Positions 1 to 7,406 are shown, counted from the first letter of the stretch. The stretch: DNA of 13,889 bases from Candidatus Saccharimonadota bacterium (GCA_017652715.1 JAGCAL010000096.1:1-13889), one strand, 5' to 3'. Notes: generated by a model from the sequence alone, not told the origin. A program made the numbers and translations.

Positions 1-16
1 GCCCACTATTTTCCAT
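1..16 (-). CDS. Start of a gene running off the left edge
   Basis: Five codons (Met-Glu-Asn-Ser-Gly) plus one base are visible before the window ends, so the product cannot be named. The start is inferred from a perfect TATAAT with an upstream TG (extended -10) ending exactly 6 nt before the ATG, the same arrangement as at the starts of ftsK and the PEGA-protein gene here. There is no Shine-Dalgarno sequence. It follows pilB on the same strand after a 21 bp gap, so another pilus gene (for example pilT or pilC) is a reasonable guess, but only from position. The reading frame could be wrong because so little of it is visible. Confidence 0.4.
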
Positions 17-22
17 GTTTAA

Positions 23-31
23 ATTATACCA
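23..31 (-). promoter_or_regulatory. Extended -10 promoter, predicted leaderless start
   Basis: On the minus strand the bases read TGG-TATAAT. The last T of the box is followed by exactly 6 nt and then ATG at 16, which puts the expected +1 on the A of the start codon. At a 17 bp spacing the -35 position (46-51) matches the consensus poorly (about 3 of 6), as is tolerated with an extended -10. It lies in the gap after pilB. Confidence 0.6.
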
Positions 32-37
32 CAAGCT

Positions 38-1801
38 TTATGATAAATCACTAGCTACGCGGTTTACCTCCTCTATTGATGTTATACCCGATAAGGCTTT
101 TAGCATACCGTCTTGACGCATCGTAACAGTTCCCTTTTCTTTTGCGATGCGCATGATTTCATTAGCAGTAGATTGATTAATAATACATTTTTGGATATCT
201 TCGTCGACAACAATGGTCTCATAAAGACCGGCGCGGCCTTTATAGCCGTTCGGGGTTTCTTTAGTATTCATGCCGCGTGCGAGCATATAATGGTCGTCAT
301 TTCGGACCGGAAGGCCCGGATAGCCAAGATCCTCGCTGACGGCAGCGACATCTTCTTTGGTTTTTGGTAAGAGATTGCCGATAATTGAATTAATACCTTG
401 GGTTTCGACTTCGGAAGATTTGTACATCTCGCGTTTTTCGGTAATGCGACGAACGAGACGCTGGCCGATAACGACGTTTAAGGTCGACGAAAGCAGGAAC
501 GGCTCAATACCCATGTCGAGAAGACGAGGTAAGATGCCGGCGGCGGAGTTTGTATGAAGCGTCGAGAAAACGAGGTGGCCAGTAAGGGCGGCCTGGACTG
601 CGAGACCGGCAGTTTCGGAATCACGAATCTCGCCGACCATAACTACATCAGGGTCTTGACGAAGAATAGAGCGAAGTCCGGAAGCAAAGGTTAGTCCCGC
701 ATCGACGTTAACTTGGATTTGGTTAATGCCGTCCATTTTATACTCGACTGGGTCTTCCAAAGTTACGATATTGATTTCTTCGGATTTAATCTTTTGGATT
801 AAGGCATAAAGAGTCGTAGATTTACCAGAACCGGTCGGACCGGAAGTTAGAATCATGCCGTTCGGTTTTCGTATGCCTTCTAAGACATCACGAAGAGCGC
901 GGCCGCTCATGCCCATTTTTTCGATTTCCATAGAGACGCCGGTTTTATCAAGTAAACGAATTACGACTTGCTCGCCCCAAGTAACTGGCGAAATAGCAAT
1001 ACGTAAATCGATTTCCTGATTGTCGACTAGAACGGTAAATTGGCCGTCTTGCGGGATACGGTGTTCATCGATTTTTAGATTCGAGAGGATTTTAATACGA
1101 GAAACTAGGGCTGGGGCGATGGTTTTCGGAAGTTCCATGATTTTACGAAGTACGCCATCAATACGGCAACGGATAATGAGTGATTTTTCGAGCGGTTCGA
1201 TATGAACATCGGAAGCTTTAGATTTCGCGGCGTAGCTTAGGATTGTTGTTAAGGCTTTCGAGATTGGCGAGTCTTGAACAATAGTTTTAACGTCTTTTTG
1301 CTGACCGACTTCTTCTTCGGTACCGGCTTCTTTTACGGCTTCTCGAACTCCGGAGAAATCGCCGTGGTATTGGTCTAGAATATCGCGAATACCACGTTCA
1401 GATGCCATCCAAACGCGAATCGGCTGGTTAATGAGATTCGAGAGATAATCGGTCGCCTGGACGTTAGTTACGTCAAGCATCGCAACGTTCAAAAGCCCAT
1501 CTTTTTCGCCGAGCGGAACTGCCATAACTCTCGCGCATGCTTCGGCTGGAATGCGCGAAAGAATATCTTGGTCGATAGTGATATTTTTTAGTTCGACATA
1601 TGGGACGCCGATGATTGCGGCAGTCGCGCGAGCTACCATGTCGCCGTTTATGGCGTTATTATTAATTAGCTCAGTTAAAACCGACTTGTTCTCAGTGTTG
1701 GCGCGTTCGGTAATAGTATAGACTAAATTAGCGTCGGCCAATCCTTCGCTAATGAGGAGGTCGATAATTCTGATTTCGGCGTCTTTAGTCAGGAGTGCCA
1801 T
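38..1801 (-). CDS. pilB: Type IV pilus extension ATPase PilB (GspE/PilB family)
   Basis: This is a cytoplasmic hexameric ATPase that powers pilus assembly from the inner-membrane platform. The protein has 587 residues, close to the family norm. Residues about 1-150 are the MshEN/T2SSE N-terminal region. The motor follows, with Walker A GPTGSGKS at 321-328, an Asp-box region near 345-355 (TLEDPVEY), Walker B around DPDVVMVGE at 383-391 and a His box LHTN at 415-418. Oddly, the C-terminal zinc-binding tetracysteine (two CxxC pairs) usual in PilB/GspE is absent: the region about 455-520 has no cysteine, although the following GYKGRAGLYE block is kept. The start is ATG, overlapping the previous stop as TAATG, with an AAGGGAG Shine-Dalgarno site. 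PilT is less likely because the full N-terminal domain is present. It is the last gene of the pilM-N-O cluster. Confidence 0.95.
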   Translation of the reverse strand: MALLTKDAEIRIIDLLISEGLADANLVYTITERANTENKSVLTELINNNAINGDMVARATAAIIGVPYVELKNITIDQDILSRIPAEACARVMAVPLGEKDGLLNVAMLDVTNVQATDYLSNLINQPIRVWMASERGIRDILDQYHGDFSGVREAVKEAGTEEEVGQQKDVKTIVQDSPISKALTTILSYAAKSKASDVHIEPLEKSLIIRCRIDGVLRKIMELPKTIAPALVSRIKILSNLKIDEHRIPQDGQFTVLVDNQEIDLRIAISPVTWGEQVVIRLLDKTGVSMEIEKMGMSGRALRDVLEGIRKPNGMILTSGPTGSGKSTTLYALIQKIKSEEINIVTLEDPVEYKMDGINQIQVNVDAGLTFASGLRSILRQDPDVVMVGEIRDSETAGLAVQAALTGHLVFSTLHTNSAAGILPRLLDMGIEPFLLSSTLNVVIGQRLVRRITEKREMYKSSEVETQGINSIIGNLLPKTKEDVAAVSEDLGYPGLPVRNDDHYMLARGMNTKETPNGYKGRAGLYETIVVDEDIQKCIINQSTANEIMRIAKEKGTVTMRQDGMLKALSGITSIEEVNRVASDLS

Positions 1802-2085
1802 TATTCACTCCCTTGATTACTTCCGTTCGTTTGTTCGATACATTCACCGCGTTCGTTATATTCTGTACAGTCACCGACGTAGACTTCTACGGTCGGGTCA
1901 ATTGCTTTATAGTTAAAGACTTCTGGGTCTGGGTCGACGAGATTGGTATCGACTGACGAGGTGATAGTTTTAACCGGGAAACTAGCAAGGGGCATCATCT
2001 GGTCGATTAATAAATTCGTTACGAAGTAAGCAATAAGAATACCGACAACAGCAAGAGCGATAGATGTAATAAGATCGTTTTTCAT
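1801..2085 (-). CDS. Small single-pass membrane protein in pilus operon
   Basis: The family is not recognised. The 94-residue protein has one hydrophobic segment at about 7-27, preceded by a short N-terminus (MKNDLITS), and a polar, acidic tail predicted to lie outside the membrane. The tail holds two cysteines at 73 and 82 that could form a disulfide. It lies between pilO and pilB and overlaps each by one base in TAATG junctions. Its own start has a strong GGAGGAGGG Shine-Dalgarno sequence. The position suggests a part of the pilus inner-membrane platform, possibly taking the place of PilP (which is normally a lipoprotein), but it has no lipobox and no sequence likeness to PilP that I can see. 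The coding call is firm because of the coupling; the function is unknown. Confidence 0.8.
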   Translation of the reverse strand: MKNDLITSIALAVVGILIAYFVTNLLIDQMMPLASFPVKTITSSVDTNLVDPDPEVFNYKAIDPTVEVYVGDCTEYNERGECIEQTNGSNQGSE

Positions 2086-2957
2086 TAGTTACCCTCCTCC
2101 GGCGAAATAGTTTTTGTTGTTTCGGAAATAGTTGACTTATTGGTATGATAGGCAGTTGCTTGTGCTCTTAGCGAGAGACTCGCGTTTCCGCTCCATTCAA
2201 TAGTAGCGCGTTCGATATTAAACTCTCTGATTGAGCGTTCAATATTATTCAATACATTCATAGTTACTCCGGAATCGGCTTCGACGATTAGATTAACTGC
2301 GATGTTCTCGAGCCCATCGATTGAGCTAGAAGCGTCAGAAGCATTTCCTGGGCTAATTGATTCTGGCGACCAGCCGGAAATGTTGAATATGTTATTTAAG
2401 CTAGCAAGTAAGGCTTCTTCGTTTTCGTACGCTGGAATGGCGTCCGGAATAATACGGAGGGCTGAGCAACTTTTAATGAGTTGACTGGCAGCGTGTAGTT
2501 CGTTGGCGCCCTTAGCCTCTTTGGAGGCTTTTGTGAGCTCTTGGAAGGTAAAGCTCTTTCCGGTTTCTGGGTTAATGCAGTTCGAATTCGTTTCTTTAGG
2601 AACAGAATTTAATGCTTCATTTGCGGCGAGATTTTCGAGAATCTCGTAGCGCAAGGTTCCAGGAATTTCGGAAGTTTCGATGGCGTCTGGATTACATTTT
2701 TCTAGTTCACTATCGGAATAGATACTACCGCTTGGTTTTTTACAAACGCCGGTTGTTTCGATAACTTTAGAATAGGTGGCGATAGATTCTTCCTCCGCCA
2801 TGATAATTCGCGTATTGAAGGAGATTGTCTTGATGAAATGTAGAACTAGAGCAATGGCGATACCTAGAAATACGGCAGCGCCAAATACCGCAAGAAGCAT
2901 GTATTGTTGCGCCTGGGAAATCTTTGCTCGTTTACCTATTGCGATTTCTTTTGCCAT
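2085..2957 (-). CDS. pilO: PilO-like pilus inner-membrane platform protein
   Basis: PilO pairs with PilN to form the alignment collar between the PilB/PilC motor and the pilus. The protein has about 290 residues, longer than the usual 200 or so. There is a lysine-rich cytoplasmic N-terminus, one membrane helix at about 20-45, a middle region with four cysteines, and a C-terminal ferredoxin-like domain (strand-helix-strand, including VNLIVEADSG and ASLSLRAQATAYH). An upstream in-frame start at 3035 exists, but I chose ATG at 2957: it follows the pilN stop after a single base and has an AGAGGAG Shine-Dalgarno site about 8 nt upstream, while the longer form would overlap pilN by 77 bases. The family call rests on gene order, topology and the C-terminal pattern; sequence identity to classical PilO is low. 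Confidence 0.8.
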   Translation of the reverse strand: MAKEIAIGKRAKISQAQQYMLLAVFGAAVFLGIAIALVLHFIKTISFNTRIIMAEEESIATYSKVIETTGVCKKPSGSIYSDSELEKCNPDAIETSEIPGTLRYEILENLAANEALNSVPKETNSNCINPETGKSFTFQELTKASKEAKGANELHAASQLIKSCSALRIIPDAIPAYENEEALLASLNNIFNISGWSPESISPGNASDASSSIDGLENIAVNLIVEADSGVTMNVLNNIERSIREFNIERATIEWSGNASLSLRAQATAYHTNKSTISETTKTISPEEGN

Positions 2958-2958
2958 T

Positions 2959-4152
2959 TTAGTTTTCTCCTCTATTTGCAGCATCTGAACTGCAAGTTGT
3001 ATCACCTTCTTTACAATCGGTAGCGCGTTCTCCAAACATAGCCTGAATTTGGATATAAGAGTCGGTTACGTTACGGCGACCAGAAGGAGGAATCGCGAGC
3101 AAGTGTTTGTTGTTGAACTCGTAGGTTTCTGGGGCGAGGGTGATGGTTGCCGAGAAGCGGAGAACTAGCTCGTTAGACGAGTCGCGCCCGTTAGACGAAT
3201 CGGAGATTACAATGCCGTCCGTACCGTCTGGAATTAATTTACAGCTTTCGTTCTCTTCAGTCCATTTCGGCGAGCTACTGTTTTCGGTATTGTCACCGGT
3301 ATAGGTTATACAGGCGCTTTCGAAATGAGCAACATCGGAGATTTTGCCGTCTAGGCTCATATATGGTTCACCCTTGACGGCGGTTTCTTTATACCAATCG
3401 CTAAATTGCGGAGTGCGCCAGATTCTAACTACAGTCTGACCATTATAGTCTTCGGTCGCGTAATCACTTACGGAAGTGTCTTCGCTCGTGGAGGCGTCTT
3501 CGCTCGATGAAGTATCTTTCGACGGATTGCAGCCCTCGCCGTTGATAGTCCAGAATGCGTATCTTCCCCTCGTTTCGTCTTTAAATGTAGCGCCGTCGGC
3601 ACCGGCTTCAATCATACAATAGGCCGGGATGATTTCGCCGTTTTTGTCGACATAGTTACCGTAGTCATAGCGCATATATTCCATACTTTTCTTGAATGAT
3701 TCTAGAACGCTATAATCGATGAACGGTTCTTTACCGGCGTTAGCCTGGGCGTCGAAGGACAAGGTCGGTTGACTTTCGGAAAGGTTAACGTTTAATTCTG
3801 AAATTGTAATTGTGTCGGCTCCGGTCGGGATAAGCGCCGCGAGGACGTTAAAGGTACGCGACAGAACTTTTTTATTATCGCTTAGTTTAGCGAGGTCGCC
3901 GAGCTGGTCTTTTATGGTTAGGAAGTCGTCTAGGTCGCTATAGGAATTGAGCTTTTTCGATAACTTGTCTAAAGTTGCGTTTTTACTATTGACGGCGAGT
4001 TGTTGACCGCCGGCAATGAGACCAAAAAGGAGCGTCACGCCAGCGCTAGCCGCAGCAACTACGATACAGAGGAAGAAAATAAGATTGCGTAGTTTAAGCG
4101 TTCTAATCATTTCGTCTTTAATATCGGGGACGAGGTTAATTTCGCGTGCCAT
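2959..4152 (-). CDS. pilN: PilN-like pilus inner-membrane platform protein, enlarged
   Basis: The N-terminus MAREINLVPD carries the INLxP motif through which PilN docks onto PilM in the cytoplasm. One membrane helix lies at about 22-48, followed by a short coiled-coil-like stretch (about 50-95) and a PilN-type domain around 100-160. At 397 residues it is about twice the normal PilN length. The extra part (about 165-330) is outside the membrane, has six cysteines (179, 208, 281, 304, 380, 387) and a Ser/Glu/Asp-rich tract at about 212-230. Its start overlaps the pilM stop (TAATG), with AAAGGAG 9 nt upstream. The enlarged domain may reflect a surface or wall-zone role particular to this lineage, which is inference. 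Confidence 0.85.
   Translation of the reverse strand: MAREINLVPDIKDEMIRTLKLRNLIFFLCIVVAAASAGVTLLFGLIAGGQQLAVNSKNATLDKLSKKLNSYSDLDDFLTIKDQLGDLAKLSDNKKVLSRTFNVLAALIPTGADTITISELNVNLSESQPTLSFDAQANAGKEPFIDYSVLESFKKSMEYMRYDYGNYVDKNGEIIPAYCMIEAGADGATFKDETRGRYAFWTINGEGCNPSKDTSSSEDASTSEDTSVSDYATEDYNGQTVVRIWRTPQFSDWYKETAVKGEPYMSLDGKISDVAHFESACITYTGDNTENSSSPKWTEENESCKLIPDGTDGIVISDSSNGRDSSNELVLRFSATITLAPETYEFNNKHLLAIPPSGRRNVTDSYIQIQAMFGERATDCKEGDTTCSSDAANRGEN
3476..3529 (-). repeat. Imperfect 18-bp tandem repeat inside pilN
   Basis: Two clear 18-base copies (3476-3493 and 3494-3511) share the core gtcttcgctcg, and a third copy (3512-3529) is degenerate. They encode the Ser-Glu-Asp-rich tract near residues 212-230 of the PilN-like protein. 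The length is a multiple of three, so gain or loss of a copy would keep the frame. Confidence 0.5.
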
Positions 4153-5198
4153 TAGTCATTACTCCTTTCCGATAATCCGATTGCGACGGCAAATTCGCTC
4201 GCAACACTCATGAGAGCTTGCTGTTGTTCAGCAGTTGTACGAACGAGTTGCCACGGGTTTCCTTTCATGGTCGGGACATTAGTTTTCGCTTCGATGAATT
4301 CTGTAAATAGCGGAATCATGCCACCGTAGCCAGAAAGTACGATACCGCCGACTTTACCTCCGAGATATTTCGTCTGGAAGAAGCGAACGGATTTTGTTAA
4401 CTCGGATGCGAAGTTGTCGAGATGGGTATTTAGGACTTTGAAGACTTGGCCCTCGACTTGGGTTTCGTCGAGACCGAACTTCAGGATGAATTGTCGGGCC
4501 TGATCTTCGCGAACATTAAGGCTAGAGGCAACGGCTCTAATTAGAACGTCGAATCCTCCTGGAACTGAACGTACAAGACGGGGTTGGTCTTTATAGCAGA
4601 TTACAAGGTCGGTCGAATTTTCACCGAAGTCGACGATAAGAGTTGCGTCGATTGCGCCTGGGATGTTTAGAGACCTAGCGGCTGCTAGGGGTTCTGGCTC
4701 CATAGCGATAATATTAAGTCCGGTTTTTTCAATCATTTCCATAGTAGCTTCGGCGTAGTCTTTTGCGACAGACGAAATTAGAACTTCGGTTTTCGCCGGA
4801 TCATTCGGGCTTAGTCCGAGAATCACGTAGTCGGCTTTAGCATCGCTTAAAGCCATCGGCACATATTTATCCATCTCATATTTAAAGGTTTTTCTAAGCT
4901 CTTTTTCGGGCAAAGTTTCTGTTTCAACGACAGATGTAAAAGTTTTGCCGGCTGGAAGGCCTAAGGCAACATTTTTTGTTCTAATACCGGCTTGGTTAAC
5001 GGCACCTAAAATAGCCTCTCCGAGTCGTTTTTTGCCGAGGTCAGAAGAATCTTGTGTCAGTTTTTTATCGATAGGGACATATGCGAATCTTTGGAGTGTC
5101 CAACCGTGCTGGCTATCACCAGAAAGTTGTACGATTCGCATCGAATTAGTCCCAATATCAAGGGAGAAGAAGTCGCCCACGCCATGTAATAAGTTCAT
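4152..5198 (-). CDS. pilM: Type IV pilus assembly protein PilM (actin-like)
   Basis: PilM is a cytoplasmic actin-fold ATP-binding protein that anchors the PilN N-terminus and links the platform to the motor. From the chosen start it has 348 residues, normal for the family. Visible features are the phosphate-1 loop SLDIGTNSMRIVQL (12-25), the SHS2-type subdomain with LPEKELRKTFKYEMDKYVP, a second phosphate loop VDFGENSTDLVI, and VRSVPGGFDVLIRA. An in-frame TTG start at 5234 would add 12 residues, but it lies in the -35 box of the promoter and has no Shine-Dalgarno site. ATG at 5198 sits where transcription should begin. First gene of the pilus operon. Confidence 0.93.
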   Translation of the reverse strand: MNLLHGVGDFFSLDIGTNSMRIVQLSGDSQHGWTLQRFAYVPIDKKLTQDSSDLGKKRLGEAILGAVNQAGIRTKNVALGLPAGKTFTSVVETETLPEKELRKTFKYEMDKYVPMALSDAKADYVILGLSPNDPAKTEVLISSVAKDYAEATMEMIEKTGLNIIAMEPEPLAAARSLNIPGAIDATLIVDFGENSTDLVICYKDQPRLVRSVPGGFDVLIRAVASSLNVREDQARQFILKFGLDETQVEGQVFKVLNTHLDNFASELTKSVRFFQTKYLGGKVGGIVLSGYGGMIPLFTEFIEAKTNVPTMKGNPWQLVRTTAEQQQALMSVASEFAVAIGLSERSND

Positions 5199-5205
5199 GC
5201 TTATG

Positions 5206-5234
5206 ATTATAAGCTTATTCTTTTTATTTTGCAA
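5206..5234 (-). promoter_or_regulatory. Sigma70-type promoter of the pil operon, predicted leaderless
   Basis: The -10 TATAAT lies at 5206-5211 and the -35 TTGCAA (4 of 6 consensus) at 5229-5234, with a 17 bp spacer. Only 7 nt separate the -10 from the pilM ATG, so the transcript should begin at or one base before the start codon. The promoter overlaps the last codons of the upstream methyltransferase gene. No Shine-Dalgarno sequence precedes pilM. Confidence 0.7.
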
Positions 5235-5787
5235 GTTTTAGATAATAAAATCGCTCTCTATTACCGTTTTTTCCTTTAAGGTCATTGTCGTGTTTATTAA
5301 AAATAACGAAATTGTTTTTCCTTAACCATTGTTCAAAGTTTTTAATTATTTCACGACGAATAGTTTCGTTTTTTACGATCCCCTTATTGAGCTGGTCTGG
5401 ACGAGCTTCGAACTGGGGTTTTAGCATAATGAGAAAATCAGTGTTTTTATCCGCGAAATGGATTTTTGCATAGTTTAGAATCTTCGTGAGAGACAAAAAT
5501 GAGACATCCGCAAGAATGACGTCGATTTTCTGATTAGTTCTAAAATCAAAAATATCAGTTTTTTCGTGTAGTTCGATACGGGGGTCTGATTTTAAGAGTG
5601 GCATCATCTGCTCAGTTCCCTTTTCGACGGCTATTACTTTTTTTGCGCCATAATCAAGGGCATATTTAGTAAAGCCGCCGGTTGAGGAACCTATATCGAG
5701 AGTGACTTTGTTTTTGAAATCAAAATGGAAAAAGCTTGCCGCGTCGGATAGCTTTGTGTATCCTCGAACGTTATTTTTTACGTTCAC
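5224..5787 (-). CDS. TlyA/FtsJ-like RNA 2'-O-methyltransferase without S4 domain
   Basis: This is a Rossmann-fold SAM-dependent methyltransferase of the TlyA (hemolysin A) family, whose known members 2'-O-methylate rRNA. From the chosen GTG start it has 187 residues. Motif I DIGSSTGGFT is at 31-40, the acidic end of strand 2 is AVEKG near 53-57, DVSFLSL is at 94-100 and LKPQFEAR at 122-129; these match the TlyA blocks. Standard TlyA is about 270 residues with an N-terminal S4 RNA-binding domain, which is missing here. The longest frame starts with TTG at 5811 and has no ribosome site. GTG at 5787 has GGAG 6 nt upstream and overlaps efp by 17 bases. The target site cannot be told from sequence. 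It is translationally linked to efp. Confidence 0.85.
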   Translation of the reverse strand: MNVKNNVRGYTKLSDAASFFHFDFKNKVTLDIGSSTGGFTKYALDYGAKKVIAVEKGTEQMMPLLKSDPRIELHEKTDIFDFRTNQKIDVILADVSFLSLTKILNYAKIHFADKNTDFLIMLKPQFEARPDQLNKGIVKNETIRREIIKNFEQWLRKNNFVIFNKHDNDLKGKNGNRERFYYLKLAK

Positions 5788-6331
5788 GATAGGCTCCGGT
5801 TTCGGTATCAACTGAAACTACATCGCCTTCTTTGATAAAGGCAGGAACCTTAATTACGACGCCAGTTTCAAGCGTAGCATCCTTCATGACCGAGCTAGTC
5901 GTGTCACCTTTGACTGCGTTTTCGGTATAAGTAACGGTTAGCCAAAGATTTTTAGGTAGCTGCAAGTTAATCGGCGTGCCGTTATAGAATTGGATGTCCA
6001 TTTCGTCGCCGTCTTTCATGAAGTCTTTAGAGTCAGCGACCATGTCGGCACTAAGTTCATATTGTTCAAAGCTTTCTGGATCCATGAAATAGAACTTTTC
6101 ATCGTCCCGGTAGAGGTATTGAACTTTTTTATTGGTAACTTCGGCAGGCTCGATTTTCTCTTGTCCCTTAAAAGTCTTCGGGAGCAAGGCGCCAGTTATC
6201 AGGTTTTTTACTTTAACGTTAACAATGGAACCGCCCCGGCCCATAACTTTTTGTGAGTACTCAACAACCTTGTATGGTTGGCCATCCAAGGTTATTAGAG
6301 TATTTTTCTTTAAATCGGTTGGTCCGTACAT
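5771..6331 (-). CDS. efp: Translation elongation factor P, Arg at the loop tip
   Basis: EF-P relieves ribosomes stalled at proline runs. At 186 residues it has the standard length, with an N-terminal KOW-like domain and two OB domains, ending in the family signature (IKVPAFIKEGDVVSVDTETGAYRER). The domain I loop reads VMGRGGS at 29-35, placing Arg32 where E. coli EF-P has the beta-lysylated Lys34 (KPGKGQ). EF-P with a tip arginine is known from bacteria that rhamnosylate it with EarP; no such enzyme is in this window. The ATG at 6331 has AAGGAG upstream and lies 8 bases after the rpsR stop, within the rpsF operon. Confidence 0.95.
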   Translation of the reverse strand: MYGPTDLKKNTLITLDGQPYKVVEYSQKVMGRGGSIVNVKVKNLITGALLPKTFKGQEKIEPAEVTNKKVQYLYRDDEKFYFMDPESFEQYELSADMVADSKDFMKDGDEMDIQFYNGTPINLQLPKNLWLTVTYTENAVKGDTTSSVMKDATLETGVVIKVPAFIKEGDVVSVDTETGAYRERKK

Positions 6332-6339
6332 AAAACTCC

Positions 6340-6537
6340 TTAGCTATTTGATACAAATGGTAAAAGTGCTAGATGACGAGCGCGCTTTACAGCAACGGCA
6401 AGTTGGCGCTGTTGTTTAGCAGACAAACCAGTTTTCGAGATTGGCTCGATACGGCCATAAGCATCGATATAGCGTTGTAAGGTTTTTACATCGCGATAAT
6501 CGAAGTATAAATTCGGGTCACTTTTTATCCTTTTCAT
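6340..6537 (-). CDS. rpsR: Ribosomal protein bS18
   Basis: Small-subunit platform protein that pairs with S6. It has 65 residues, shorter than the usual 75-80 because the N-terminal extension is trimmed. The core [20 protein letters not shown] and the basic block [23 protein letters not shown] are typical of S18. A strong GAAGGAGA Shine-Dalgarno site precedes the ATG. It follows ssb by 24 bases in the classic order rpsF-ssb-rpsR. It contains no cysteine, so it is a zinc-free form. Confidence 0.97.
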   Translation of the reverse strand: MKRIKSDPNLYFDYRDVKTLQRYIDAYGRIEPISKTGLSAKQQRQLAVAVKRARHLALLPFVSNS

Positions 6538-6561
6538 ATAATTCTCCTTCGCTTTTGATTA

Positions 6562-6999
6562 TTAGAATGGAACATCGCTTAGATCGATTTCCTCGTCAGG
6601 AATATCGTCGGGGATATCGGTTTCGGGAGCGGAGCTTCCGCTGTTCATATTAGAGCCGCCGGTTGGCGCGCTACCGGTAAAGTTAAAGTCTTCAACAACG
6701 ATTTCGACACGAGAGCGCGTTTGGCCAGAATTCTTATCTTCCCAACTGCCCTGATCGAGGCGGCCGGAAACAAGCACGCCAGAACCTTTTTTAGCATATT
6801 GGTTAATCATTTCGCCAAGTTTACCCCAGGCTGAACAATCGATAAAGGAAACGGCTTCCTTTTGCTCGCCGTTTGAGTCGCGATAAACGCGGTTTACGGC
6901 AACCGAGAAGCTACAAACCGTAGCGCCGTTCGGCGTAGTGCGAAGTTCTGGGTCACGAGTTAGATTACCAGTAATAATAGCTTTTGAAAATCCGCGCAT
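6562..6999 (-). CDS. ssb: Single-stranded DNA-binding protein SSB
   Basis: Binds single-stranded DNA in replication, repair and recombination. With the start used here it has 145 residues: an OB-fold over about 1-105 (FSKAIITGNLTRDPELR, then VCSFSVAVNR and WGKLGEMINQYAKKGSGVLVSGRL), a short Gly/Ser/Asn linker, and an acidic tail ending DVPF, the partner-binding tip equivalent to DIPF in E. coli. A longer in-frame start at 7092 would lie inside rpsF; ATG at 6999 has AAAGGAG upstream and follows the rpsF stop after one base, so it is preferred. Confidence 0.96.
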   Translation of the reverse strand: MRGFSKAIITGNLTRDPELRTTPNGATVCSFSVAVNRVYRDSNGEQKEAVSFIDCSAWGKLGEMINQYAKKGSGVLVSGRLDQGSWEDKNSGQTRSRVEIVVEDFNFTGSAPTGGSNMNSGSSAPETDIPDDIPDEEIDLSDVPF

Positions 7000-7000
7000 G

Positions 7001-7363
7001 TTAAGCTCCTTTTTCTTCGTTTGACTTAGTATCTTCGTTTGCCGCTTTTTCCGCACGACGAGCAGCAAGTTTAGCTTTTCTTTCGTCGACACGAACGAGA
7101 AGATGGCGCAAAACTTCGTCGGTAATGTTTAGGACGCTGCTGATTTTAGCCGGCGCCTCAGCCGGAAGTTCAACCACGAAATAGTGGAACACGGCAAATT
7201 CTTGACCCTTGACTGGGTAAGCGATACGCTTTTTGCCGTCCGCTTCTTCTTGTTTAATTGTACCTTTTTGGTTCTCGATAAGTTTTTTGACTTTATCGAG
7301 AGCGGGGTCCAAATTCATCTCAAGGTCAGGATGAAATAGAACCGTGAGTTCGTATTCTTTCAT
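7001..7363 (-). CDS. rpsF: Ribosomal protein bS6
   Basis: Small-subunit platform protein, heterodimer partner of S18 encoded two genes downstream. It has 120 residues: a ferredoxin-like S6 core (YELTVLFHPDLE at the start, then KKRIAYPVKGQEFAVFHYFVVEL and ITDEVLRHLLVRVDE) and a charged Ala/Lys/Glu tail of about 25 residues. The ATG has AAAGGAG with a 4 nt spacer. First gene of the operon; unlike the other operon-leading genes in this window it has a real 5' leader of about 54 nt with a possible RNA structure. Confidence 0.97.
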   Translation of the reverse strand: MKEYELTVLFHPDLEMNLDPALDKVKKLIENQKGTIKQEEADGKKRIAYPVKGQEFAVFHYFVVELPAEAPAKISSVLNITDEVLRHLLVRVDERKAKLAARRAEKAANEDTKSNEEKGA

Positions 7364-7375
7364 AAAACTCCTTTG

Positions 7376-7406
7376 GTTAAAGCAAACACAGCTTAACTTG
7401 TTTGCT
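7376..7406 (-). promoter_or_regulatory. Structured rpsF leader with two competing hairpins
   Basis: In RNA sense, AGCAAAC (7400-7406) can pair with GTTTGCT (7381-7387) to form a perfect 7 bp stem with a 12-base loop. The alternative is GTTAAGC (7391-7397) with GCTTTAAC (7376-7383, one bulged base), whose strand ends two bases before the Shine-Dalgarno sequence at 7368-7374. The two share bases and cannot form together. rpsF leaders are known in other bacteria to bind the S6:S18 pair; the CCG element described there is not evident, so autoregulation here is inference. Confidence 0.45.

Noticed and set aside
113..557. Open frames on the plus strand opposite pilB (113-370 and 357-557)
   Set aside because: They lie antisense to a well-supported gene, have no ribosome site or recognisable protein features, and reflect codon bias of the real gene. 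Other plus-strand frames in the window were dropped for the same reason.
5224..5811. TTG start at 5811 for the methyltransferase
   Set aside because: It has no Shine-Dalgarno site and would lengthen the overlap with efp; GTG at 5787 has GGAG at a good distance. Not fully excluded.
7381..7406. H-type pseudoknot in the rpsF leader (loop GTTAA pairing with TTAAC just 3' of the first stem)
   Set aside because: No linker is left between the 3' strand of the 7 bp stem and the second pairing strand, which is sterically awkward; competing hairpins explain the same bases better.
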